23,887 nucleotides of DNA from Actinomycetes bacterium (GTDB taxonomy: Bacteria; Actinomycetota; Acidimicrobiia; Acidimicrobiales; RAAP-2), in contig JAJXXB010000088.1 of NCBI GenBank assembly GCA_021781315.1, positions 1 through 23,887 of the forward strand, given 5' to 3'. The notes beneath the pieces were generated by a model. The model made no database searches. It was given only the letters and a program-made list of their open reading frames with translations, and was not told the origin of the DNA. This document shows, in pieces, positions 6,304-13,710 of the stretch. The translations under genes and the position numbers were made by a program. How positions within the stretch are numbered: the stretch's first letter is position 1; each line of letters begins with the position of its first letter.

Positions 6304-9300
6304 GTCCCATAGACGGCGTGCTCGACGAGCTCGACTACGTGTTGTTGCGCCAGGTGCCCTTCATCGCGCTCGTGCCCGACGAGCTGCGCACGCTCGTCCT
6401 GCACATGTTTCGCAAGGAGTCCTTCGCCTTCGGCGAGGAGATCTGCCGCGAGGGAGAGGTTCCCCACAGTCTCTACGTGCTCGGTTCGGGCAGCGCGCGC
6501 GTCGTCACGCGCCACGGCGAGGCCGAGGTGATGCTGGCCAGGGTGGTGCCCGGTGAGCTCTTCGGCGAGGACGCCCTCGTCGAGAGCGAGCGCCGGGTCG
6601 AGACCGTGCGCGCCAGCGAGGACGTGACCGTCTATCGCCTGGCGCGCGAGACCTTCGACGCGCTGGCCGACGAGGTCCCCGCGATCGCCGACGCCCTGCG
6701 CCGGCACATCCGCCTCGAGGAAATCCGCCGCACGCTGCGCGTCCAGCCGGCCTTCGCGACGATCCAGCTATCGGTCCTGTCGCGCTTCTTCGAAGGATTC
6801 GAGGTCCTGAACCTGCGCGCCCAGGAGATCGTCGTGTCCGAGGGATCGGCGAGCCAGGGCGTCTACGTCGTGGCCCGCGGCACCCTGGCCGTGGTGCGCG
6901 CCGACCAAACGGTGGTCGGCTATCTGCGCAGCGGTGACTGCTTCGGCGAGCGGGCCGCACTGACCGATCACGTCACCGAGGCCTCGGTCGTGGCCCAGAG
7001 CGACGTCGAGGTGATCCGCGTCGCCAACTCTGTGTTGCGCGAGCTGATGGACGCGAGCCCTCGCTTCGCGGCGCGCATGAAGGAGATGGCCGACCTGGCG
7101 AGCGCGGGACGCGAGGTCCCCGTCGAGGCGCCCGCGACACCGACCAGCGCGCCTTCGGCCGCGCTCTCGGCCACCGACGCCGCCATCGCCCAGGGCAGCG
7201 CGCCCCTGCGGTCGAGCGCGCGCGAGGGGCGGCGCGCCACACGCTTCCCCTTCGTCGCCCAGTTCGACGAGTCCGACTGCGGTGTCGCGTGCCTGGCCAT
7301 GGTGTCGCGCCACTTCGGGCGCAAGGTCTCCACCGCCTTCTTGCGCGACGCCGCCGGCACGGGCGTCCAGGGGACCTCGCTCACGGGGATCACCCAGGCC
7401 GGTCGGGCCGCCGGGCTCTCGGTGGAGCCGGTGCACGCCTCGGCCGAGCGCCTCGACGAGTACCAGCTGCCCGCGATCGTGCACTACAAGGGCAACCACT
7501 GGATCGTCCTCTACGACGTCACCCCCACCCACGTCTACGTCGCCGACCCGGCGATCGGCCTGCGCCAGCTGGCGCGCGCCGACTTCGAGCGCGACTGGAC
7601 GGGATACGCCGCCTTCGTGGCGCGCACCGACGCCCTCGACGAGGCCCCGGTGGACAACCTGGCCCTCGGCTGGCTGGTGCCGTTCCTCCTCGAGCAGCGC
7701 GCCGCCCTGGTGTTCTCGCTCGTGCTGGCCCTCGCGCTCGCGGGATGCGAGGTCGGCGTGCCGGTCGTGATCAACAGCCTGGTCAACTCGCTCACCTCGC
7801 GCAACGCGCTCTCGAGCGTGAACGGCGCGGGACTCGCCCTGCTGGGGCTGGTGCTCGCCGGGCTCGCCATCAGCTTCGTCGCCAACCGGGTGATCGTCAA
7901 GGTCACGATCGGCTTCGACACGCACTCGCTCGACTTTCTCACGGGCAAGCTGCTGCACCTGCCGATGAGCTACTTCGCGCGGCGCAAGATCGGCGACCTC
8001 GAGCGGCGCATCAGCGGGATGCGCATGATTCGCGTCCTGCTGATCCAAGACGGAGTCACCGCGGGCACCAACGTGCTGCTCCTCGTCGTGGCGATCGTGA
8101 TGATGCTCGTCTACTCGTGGGTGCTCGGCCTCATCTTCCTCGCGGTGCTTCCCCTCTACGGGGCGGTGATGTGGTACTCGAAGACCAAGCTGCGCCCGAT
8201 CTTCGCCTCGGCCGAGGAGGCCCACGGCCTCTACCAGGCCCACCAGGTGGACCTGCTGAAGGGCGTCGAGACGGTCAAGACCCTCGGCGCCGAGACGGGG
8301 CTGCAGGAGCGCATGCGCTCGTTCCTCGGCGACCTCAACTCCCAGCTGGCGCCCGCCTACCTCGCGGTGGGCCGCTACCAGACGATCGCGACGGCCCTCA
8401 CCCTCGCCACCTACGCGTTCTTCGTCTACCTGGGAGCCCTCTTCGTCCACGGACATTCTCTCAGCCTCGGGCGCTACGTGGCCTTCATGTCGCTCGTGCT
8501 CATCGCCACGGCGCCCATCCTCGGGCTGCTGCTCTTCTGGGACGACATGCAGAACTCGACGGTGCTGCTCGCGCGCATCCACGACGTCCTGGTCCAAGAG
8601 CCCGAGCAGGGATCTGAGGACGCCTCGCTGCTCGCGGTGCCGACCCTGCACGGCGAGATCTCCCTGCGCGACGTCGAGTACAGGCCCCACGGCAGCGACC
8701 GGGCGATCCTGTCCAACATCAACCTCGAGATCCCCGCCGGCTCGACGGTGGCGCTGGTGGGACGTTCGGGCTGTGGCAAGTCGACGTTGCTGCGCCTGCT
8801 CGCCGGCCTGATCACGCCGACGTCGGGATCGATCAGCTACGACGGCGTCGACATCGCCGACGTGCGCCTCCAGGCCCTGCGCGCGCGCATCGGCTACGTC
8901 TTGCAGGCCCCCTACGTCTTCGACGCGACAGTGGCCGAGAACATCGCCTTCGGCAGCCCCGACATCGACCCCGACGCGCTGCGCCGCGCGGCCCAGATCG
9001 CCGACGTCGACACCTTCGTCGACCTGTTGCCGCTGGGATTCGACACGCGCATCGGCGAGGGCGGCATGACGCTCTCGGGCGGCCAGGCCCAGCGCATCTC
9101 CATCGCGCGCGCCCTCTACCGCGACCCGCCGGTCATCTTCTTCGACGAGGCGACGAGCGCGCTCGACGCCGAGAGCGAGCAGACCATCAAGCGCAACATG
9201 GACACGCTCTCCAAGGGCCGCACCACCTTCATCGTCACCCACCGCCTGGCGAGCATCCGCGACGCCGACCTCATCGTGGTGCTCGACGCCGGACGCGTCA

Positions 9301-9392
9301 TCGAGACCGGGGACCACGCGACGCTGCTCGCCAACGACGGGCTCTACGCGCACCTCTTCCACCAGCAGTACGCCAACGCCCCTTCGGTGTAG
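6285..9392 (+). CDS. Peptidase-containing ABC exporter with two N-terminal cNMP-binding-like domains
   Basis: 1035-aa exporter from the GTG at 6285, which overlaps the preceding stop; the longer frame upstream lies in the PpiC-like gene and is rejected. Order of domains: CNBD-like 1 (about 20-140; FGE at 93-95, Arg103/104); CNBD-like 2 (about 155-270; FGE at 220-222, but TEASV at 231-235 where an Arg would contact phosphate); an Ala/Pro/Ser linker (about 278-312). Then a C39 peptidase with Gln326, Cys332, His405 and Asp421 all in place; a membrane domain (about 440-720); and an ATPase with Walker A GRSGCGKS (826-833), LSGGQ (930-934), Asp954-Glu955 and His986. It should cut the two VVGG leaders on the cytoplasmic face and export the tails. 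The CNBDs probably gate activity or are structural. All catalytic residues are present. Confidence 0.92.
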   Translation: MASTEVSPIDGVLDELDYVLLRQVPFIALVPDELRTLVLHMFRKESFAFGEEICREGEVPHSLYVLGSGSARVVTRHGEAEVMLARVVPGELFGEDALVESERRVETVRASEDVTVYRLARETFDALADEVPAIADALRRHIRLEEIRRTLRVQPAFATIQLSVLSRFFEGFEVLNLRAQEIVVSEGSASQGVYVVARGTLAVVRADQTVVGYLRSGDCFGERAALTDHVTEASVVAQSDVEVIRVANSVLRELMDASPRFAARMKEMADLASAGREVPVEAPATPTSAPSAALSATDAAIAQGSAPLRSSAREGRRATRFPFVAQFDESDCGVACLAMVSRHFGRKVSTAFLRDAAGTGVQGTSLTGITQAGRAAGLSVEPVHASAERLDEYQLPAIVHYKGNHWIVLYDVTPTHVYVADPAIGLRQLARADFERDWTGYAAFVARTDALDEAPVDNLALGWLVPFLLEQRAALVFSLVLALALAGCEVGVPVVINSLVNSLTSRNALSSVNGAGLALLGLVLAGLAISFVANRVIVKVTIGFDTHSLDFLTGKLLHLPMSYFARRKIGDLERRISGMRMIRVLLIQDGVTAGTNVLLLVVAIVMMLVYSWVLGLIFLAVLPLYGAVMWYSKTKLRPIFASAEEAHGLYQAHQVDLLKGVETVKTLGAETGLQERMRSFLGDLNSQLAPAYLAVGRYQTIATALTLATYAFFVYLGALFVHGHSLSLGRYVAFMSLVLIATAPILGLLLFWDDMQNSTVLLARIHDVLVQEPEQGSEDASLLAVPTLHGEISLRDVEYRPHGSDRAILSNINLEIPAGSTVALVGRSGCGKSTLLRLLAGLITPTSGSISYDGVDIADVRLQALRARIGYVLQAPYVFDATVAENIAFGSPDIDPDALRRAAQIADVDTFVDLLPLGFDTRIGEGGMTLSGGQAQRISIARALYRDPPVIFFDEATSALDAESEQTIKRNMDTLSKGRTTFIVTHRLASIRDADLIVVLDAGRVIETGDHATLLANDGLYAHLFHQQYANAPSV

Positions 9393-9400
9393 CGGCGCGG

Positions 9401-9406
9401 TACCAT
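9401..9406 (+). promoter_or_regulatory. Possible leaderless -10 element for the pilin-like gene
   Basis: TACCAT followed by exactly 6 nt and the ATG; the transcript would begin at the A of the start codon. No -35 is visible and the exporter could instead read through. Confidence 0.35.
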
Positions 9407-9412
9407 CGGCCC

Positions 9413-9844
9413 ATGAGCCGTCGGAGCCCCGAGTCGGGGATCGCCCTGGTCGCGACGTTGGCGGCTCTGATCATCGTGGCGATCCTCGTCGTCATCGTGC
9501 TCGCCCAGACCTCGAACCCGCCGAGCGTCTCTCTCGCGCCGGGAACCACACTCGCCGGGACCAGCGCCGGACGCGCCGCCGCCCAGGCAACCTGCGTGGC
9601 GAACTTCGAGGCGGTCGGTGCGGCGATCAACACCTACGTCACGCAGCACGGCCCGTATCCGCCCGCCGGCACCACGTGGGCGACGGCGAAGGCGAACGGA
9701 CCGTTGCTGCGCGCCTGGCCGAGCCAACCGGGCTACGCGATCACCTGGAACGGCACCGCCCTGGGGGTCCGCCCGGCCCACGGGGCCGCGTCGGAAGGCT
9801 CCGACGGCGACGCCCGCCGTCACAGCGGCTGCTACGCGAACTAG
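9413..9844 (+). CDS. Type IV pilin-like small secreted/membrane protein
   Basis: 143 aa. A short basic N-terminus (MSRRSPESG) leads into a single long hydrophobic helix (IALVATLAALIIVAILVVIV), then a soluble domain containing CVANFEAVGAAINTYVTQHG and PYPPAGTTWA. The second part resembles the Cys...A..aY...hG.yP pattern of actinobacterial pilin-like proteins. The usual prepilin Glu at +5 is not present (the sequence after Gly is IALVA), so assembly by a normal pilus machine is uncertain. The ATG is 20 bp after the exporter stop with no good Shine-Dalgarno, but TACCAT lies 6 nt ahead, suggesting its own leaderless promoter. The stop TAG is shared with the stop of the convergent pspC gene (CTAG). 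It could be an accessory of the peptide exporter or unrelated. Confidence 0.6.
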   Translation: MSRRSPESGIALVATLAALIIVAILVVIVLAQTSNPPSVSLAPGTTLAGTSAGRAAAQATCVANFEAVGAAINTYVTQHGPYPPAGTTWATAKANGPLLRAWPSQPGYAITWNGTALGVRPAHGAASEGSDGDARRHSGCYAN

Positions 9845-10767
9845 TAGCCGCTGAAGGCGTTGGCCCGCTCGACGACGACCTGGCCGATGCCGACCTGCGC
9901 GTCGAGGACCAGGTGCCCGGCCGTCGCCGCGTCGACGCCCGAGGGCACCTCGACGAAGCCGCCGTTCGAATAGCCCACGGTGGGAAAGGACACCGCGCCG
10001 ATGCCCACGTGGGTGCGCAGGTCGACGACCACGCGGTTGGGCACCACCACCTCGAGCATCCCCACGCCGACGCTGGCCGTCACGTCGTAGCCGCTCGTCG
10101 GGAACTTCACCGCCGAGAGGTCGATCACCGAACGTCCCACCGCGAGCGCGTAGCGGTGATCGGTCTGGGCGAGCGAGGTCGGCTGCCACAGGCGCACGCC
10201 GGTGCCGCCGCGCAGCGGCACCCCCGAGGTGACCACGTAGAGCGCCACCGCCGCGACGACGAGGACGCCCGCGCTCACGAGACCGAAGAGGAAGCGAAAG
10301 AAGATCCGTCGTAGCGATCGCCCGCCGGGCGAGCGGATCGCCATGAACGCGAGCGCCGCGAGCAGCGCGATCCACAGCACCGCGATCGCGTTGCCCGGTC
10401 CGTCGAAGCGGTGGTGGTTCGACACCAGCACGATGAGCGCGACGATCACCGCGACGAGCAGGATCGACGACGAGCGCGTCATCGCGCGCAGCGACGTCGG
10501 CGCCGTGGCGGCGCCACCCTCGCGCCGCGGCACGAGAACCCACATCGCGAGGTAGACGACGATGCCGATCCCCCACAGGAACGCGAGGACGATGAAGCCC
10601 ACGCGCACGAGATTCACGTCCACGTCGAAGCGCTCGGCGAGGCCCCCGCAGACCCCGCCGACGAGACGTGTCGATCGGCTCCGATAGAGGTGCCGGCTCG
10701 CCGGCTCGCCGGGTGGCGGGCCGTCCGGTGTGTGCTCGCTCGGTGGCTGCGCGGTGGTGTCGTCCAT
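9841..10767 (-). CDS. PspC-domain/LiaF-like membrane protein
   Basis: 308 aa from the ATG at 10767 (MDDTTAQPPSE); an upstream 21-codon extension has no support. A proline-rich N-terminus is followed by a PspC domain (RSRSTRLVGGVCGGLAERFD, then VDVNLVRVGFIVLAFLWGIG), two more helix pairs (SSSILLVAVIVALIVLV; AIAVLWIALLAALAFMAI) and a further helix (GLVSAGVLVVAAVALYVV). The C-terminal part is a beta-rich repeat with VGVGMLEVVVP, VGIGAVSFPTVG and VGIGQVVVERA, as in the LiaF/toast-rack C-terminal domain. Such proteins sense or restrain cell-envelope stress signalling. It is divergent from a PspC-fused kinase, like EsrI beside EsrSR in Corynebacterium glutamicum, and probably negatively controls that kinase. 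TACCGT sits 6 nt before the ATG on the minus strand, fitting a leaderless transcript. Confidence 0.85.
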   Translation of the reverse strand: MDDTTAQPPSEHTPDGPPPGEPASRHLYRSRSTRLVGGVCGGLAERFDVDVNLVRVGFIVLAFLWGIGIVVYLAMWVLVPRREGGAATAPTSLRAMTRSSSILLVAVIVALIVLVSNHHRFDGPGNAIAVLWIALLAALAFMAIRSPGGRSLRRIFFRFLFGLVSAGVLVVAAVALYVVTSGVPLRGGTGVRLWQPTSLAQTDHRYALAVGRSVIDLSAVKFPTSGYDVTASVGVGMLEVVVPNRVVVDLRTHVGIGAVSFPTVGYSNGGFVEVPSGVDAATAGHLVLDAQVGIGQVVVERANAFSGY

Positions 10768-10916
10768 GGGGCCACGGTAGGAAAGCGTGGCGCGGCGCGC
10801 CATAGTGGAGAACCCTGAGGACACCCCCACCTCGCCCCCGGCGTTCAGGGTTCCCCCCTAGTGACAGCGCGACGGCGTCGTGGAAGACTTTGCGCAGTCC
10901 TCGAGAGGTGTCGATC
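10768..10916. promoter_or_regulatory. Divergent pspC/kinase intergenic region with 9-bp inverted repeat
   Basis: Holds both start regions. GAACCCTGA (10810-10818) and TCAGGGTTC (10845-10853) are an exact inverted repeat with 26 nt between, a plausible binding site for the adjacent NarL-type regulator. The minus-strand TACCGT (10774-10779) is a likely -10 for pspC. The kinase has a normal ribosome site (GAGAGG, 8 nt before its ATG). Confidence 0.5.
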
Positions 10917-12170
10917 ATGCCAGTCACCGTCGCCAGTCACCCCACCCTCGGCGTGGCCCAGCGCCCGTTTCGTCGCAGCGCCTCCGGTGCCGTCCTGGGC
11001 GGCGTCTGCGCCGGTCTCGCGGTGCGCTTCGGCGTGCGCGACCAGTCCCTGCGCCTGGCCTTCGCCATCGGGGCGCTCGTCGGCGGGCTCGGTCTCGTCC
11101 TCTACGTCCTGCTCTGGCTCTTCGTGGCGAGATCCGGCGAGGACCGCTCGATCGCCGAGAACGTCGGGGCCCAGCGCAAGATGAAGTGGGCGATGCCGCT
11201 CTTCGCGGTGATCGTCACGATCGTCATCGTCTCGACGCTCCTCTCGCGTGGGACCTGGGTCCTCTCGGGCTTCGTCCCGTCGCTGATGGTCAGCTCGCTG
11301 GGGGTTCTCATCATCTGGTTCGGCTCCTCGGACGAGGAGCGGGCGTTCCTACGCTCGCTCGCCGGGGCCACGCCGGGACTCAGCGCGACGACCGTGCGCG
11401 GCTGGCGCGGGATCCTGTGGCGCGTGATTCCCGGGGTCATCTTGATCAGCGTCGGGTTCCACGTCCTCAACCACGTCGGGGGCGTCTGGAGCGCCGCGCT
11501 GCCCGCCCTGATCGGCGCGTTCGTCGTCATCGCCGGGTTGCTCGTGCTGCTCGCGCCGTGGTGGCTGCGCACGGTGCGCGACCTCACGGTCGAGCGCCGC
11601 GAGCGGATGCGCATGCAAGAGCGCGCCGCCATGGCGACCCAAATCCATGACTCGGTCCTGCAGACACTGACGCTGATCGAGCGCGCCGCCGCCAACGAGA
11701 GCGACGTCGTCCGCCTGGCCCGCGCCCAGGAGCGGTCCCTGCGCCAGTGGCTCTTCGACCCCGCCGGAGCCTCGTCGCCGACCTCCTTCGCCACGCTCGC
11801 GGCCCAGATCCAGGCCGACGTGGAGGACGCCTACGGCGTGCGCATCGAGCTCGTGGTGGTCGGCGACTGCGAGGTCGACGACCGCGCCCTGGCCCTGCTC
11901 GGCGCGGCCCGCGAAGCCACGGTGAACGCCGCCAAGTGGTCCGGGGCTACCTCGATCTCCCTGTACGCCGAGGTCGAACCGGAGAGGATCTCGGCCTACG
12001 TGCGCGACCTCGGTCGGGGATTCGACGTCGACGAGGTCGCCCCCGACCGCAAGGGCATCGAACTGTCCATCCGCGGCCGCCTCGAGGCGGTCGGCGGACG
12101 CGTCACCATCCGCACCGAGGTGGGCTCGGGCACCGAGGTCGAGCTCGTGCTCGCCCGGAGCCACTCGTGA
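10917..12170 (+). CDS. Sensor histidine kinase with N-terminal PspC domain
   Basis: 417-aa membrane kinase starting at the ATG at 10917. Residues about 18-65 form a PspC domain (RSASGAVLGGVCAGLAVRFG, VRDQSLRLAFAIGALVGGLG), followed by further helices to about residue 220. The phospho-acceptor is His244 in ATQIHDSVLQTLTLIE, a HisKA_3-type box of the NarX/LiaS class. The ATPase domain shows an N-box (AAREATVNAAKWSGA), a G1-type box (VRDLGRGFD) and GSGTEVEL. The start overlaps nothing upstream; the stop TGA overlaps the regulator GTG start, so kinase and regulator are translationally coupled. With the divergent LiaF-like protein it forms an envelope-stress three-component module. The stimulus is unknown; cell-wall or membrane stress is the family expectation. 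Confidence 0.88.
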   Translation: MPVTVASHPTLGVAQRPFRRSASGAVLGGVCAGLAVRFGVRDQSLRLAFAIGALVGGLGLVLYVLLWLFVARSGEDRSIAENVGAQRKMKWAMPLFAVIVTIVIVSTLLSRGTWVLSGFVPSLMVSSLGVLIIWFGSSDEERAFLRSLAGATPGLSATTVRGWRGILWRVIPGVILISVGFHVLNHVGGVWSAALPALIGAFVVIAGLLVLLAPWWLRTVRDLTVERRERMRMQERAAMATQIHDSVLQTLTLIERAAANESDVVRLARAQERSLRQWLFDPAGASSPTSFATLAAQIQADVEDAYGVRIELVVVGDCEVDDRALALLGAAREATVNAAKWSGATSISLYAEVEPERISAYVRDLGRGFDVDEVAPDRKGIELSIRGRLEAVGGRVTIRTEVGSGTEVELVLARSHS

Positions 12171-12814
12171 GCCCCACCGTCTTCCTGGTCGATGACCATG
12201 AGCTGATCCGCGCCGGCATCCGCGCCGAGCTCGCCGGGGAGCTGACGATCGTCGGCGAGGCCGACGACGTCGACGTGGCCATCGAGATGATCCTCGAGCG
12301 CGCCCCCGACGTGGTGCTGCTCGACGTGCACATGCCCCGCGGCGGCGGCTTGCGGGTCCTGCGCGAGGTCCACGCGACGAGCCCCGCAACCCACTTCCTC
12401 GCGCTCTCGGTCTCCGACGCGGCCGAGGACGTCATCGCGATCGTGCGCGCGGGCGCGCGCGGTTACGTCACCAAGAACATCTCGGGCGTCGACCTCGCCG
12501 ACGCGATCCGCCGCGTGGGCGCGGGCGACGTCGTCTTCTCGCCGCGACTGGCCGGCTTCGTGCTCGACGCCTTCGCGAGCAGCGACCCGGCGGCCTACCC
12601 CGAGGCCGTCGTCGACGCCGAGCTCGACCAGCTGACCCCGCGCGAACGCCAGGTGCTGCGCCTGATCGCGCGCGGCTACTCCTATCGCGACATCGCGACC
12701 GAGCTGACCATCTCGATCAAGACGGTCGAGAGCCACGTCTCCTCGGTGCTGCGCAAGCTCCAGCTCTCCAATCGCCACCAGCTCACCAACTGGGCGAGCG
12801 AACGCAACCTCTAA
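12167..12814 (+). CDS. NarL/LuxR-family response regulator
   Basis: 215 aa, GTG start at 12167 overlapping the kinase stop (GTGA). The receiver domain has the acidic pair Asp9-Asp10, phospho-acceptor Asp53 in VVLLDVHMP, and Lys103 in GYVTKN. An Ala-rich linker leads to a LuxR-type helix-turn-helix at about 153-207 (LTPRERQVLRLIARGYSYRD, then IATELTISIKTVESHVSSVL). It should be phosphorylated by the adjacent PspC-kinase and act as a DNA-binding activator, possibly on the inverted repeat at 10810-10853. The stop TAA overlaps the stop of the convergent prpB gene. Confidence 0.92.
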   Translation: MSPTVFLVDDHELIRAGIRAELAGELTIVGEADDVDVAIEMILERAPDVVLLDVHMPRGGGLRVLREVHATSPATHFLALSVSDAAEDVIAIVRAGARGYVTKNISGVDLADAIRRVGAGDVVFSPRLAGFVLDAFASSDPAAYPEAVVDAELDQLTPRERQVLRLIARGYSYRDIATELTISIKTVESHVSSVLRKLQLSNRHQLTNWASERNL

Positions 12815-13710
12815 TCGCCGCGCCCGAAGTCGAAGACCGACTGGTCGAAGGCGCTGTAGGCCTCGTAGTCGAGCAGCTCGTAGAGCTCTCGACGCGTCTG
12901 CATCTCGCCGATCAGCGCGGCGAGCGAGCCGTCGGCGCCGAGGACGTCGAGAGCCCGATCGGCGGCGCCCATGGCCAGTCGCAGCAGCGAGACGGGAAAG
13001 ATCACCATGTCGACGCCGAGGTCGCCCATCTGACGCACGCTCAGTGCCTCGCCCTTGCCGAACTCGGTCATGTTGGCCAGTATCGGCACGGGAATCGCCG
13101 CGCGCAGCGCGGCGAACTCCTGGGCCGAGAGCAGCGCCTCGGGAAAGATCGCGTCCGCGCCGGCGTCCACGTAGGCGCGGGCGCGCGCGATGGCCGCGTC
13201 GAGTCCCTCGAGCGCGCGCACGTCGGTGCGCGCGACGACGAGGAAGTTGGGATCGCGTCGCGCATCGCGGGCCGCGCGCACGCGCCGGGTGGCCTCCTCG
13301 AGACCCACCACCGCCTTGCCGTCGAGGTGTCCGCAGCGCTTGGGGTTGACCTGGTCCTCCAGGTGTAGCCCGGCCACCCCGGCGTCTTCGAGGGACGCCA
13401 CGGTGCGCGCGACGTTCATCGGTTCGCCGAATCCCGTGTCGGCGTCGACGATCACCGGCAGGTTGGTCACCCGCGCGATCTGTTGGCTGCGCAGGGCGAC
13501 CTCGGAGAGCGTCGTGAGTCCCACGTCGGGCAGTCCCAGGTCGGCCGCGAGCACCGCGCCGGAGACGTAGACGCCCTCGAAGCCCTTCTTCTCGATGAGC
13601 ATCGCCGAGAGGGGGTTGAACGCGCCGGGCAGGACCAGGATCTCGTCCACGGCGAGGCGCGCGCGCAGCGCCGCGCGCTTCTCGGCGGGCGTCGTCGTCG
13701 CGTGCAACAT
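12811..13710 (-). CDS. prpB: 2-methylisocitrate lyase
   Basis: 299 aa of the isocitrate lyase/PEP mutase superfamily. The reaction is cleavage of 2-methylisocitrate to pyruvate and succinate, the last step of the 2-methylcitrate route of propionyl-CoA breakdown. Seen in the sequence: LPGAFNPLSAMLIEKKGFEG, the metal-site DADTGFGEP, the catalytic-loop motif NPKRCGH (KKCGH in E. coli), and the late EFGKGE. The ATG at 13710 shares one base with the prpD stop (TGATG). Length is normal for PrpB (about 295). Being last in the ten-gene run, it would receive the methylcitrate-pathway intermediates made by PrpD plus an aconitase encoded elsewhere. Confidence 0.93.
   Translation of the reverse strand: MLHATTTPAEKRAALRARLAVDEILVLPGAFNPLSAMLIEKKGFEGVYVSGAVLAADLGLPDVGLTTLSEVALRSQQIARVTNLPVIVDADTGFGEPMNVARTVASLEDAGVAGLHLEDQVNPKRCGHLDGKAVVGLEEATRRVRAARDARRDPNFLVVARTDVRALEGLDAAIARARAYVDAGADAIFPEALLSAQEFAALRAAIPVPILANMTEFGKGEALSVRQMGDLGVDMVIFPVSLLRLAMGAADRALDVLGADGSLAALIGEMQTRRELYELLDYEAYSAFDQSVFDFGRGD

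Noticed and set aside
6768..9362. 864-codon open frame on the minus strand opposite the exporter
   Set aside because: Composition (Asp/Glu/Val/Arg/His-rich, no domains) is the reverse-strand shadow of a GC-rich gene with intact C39 and ABC motifs on the plus strand.
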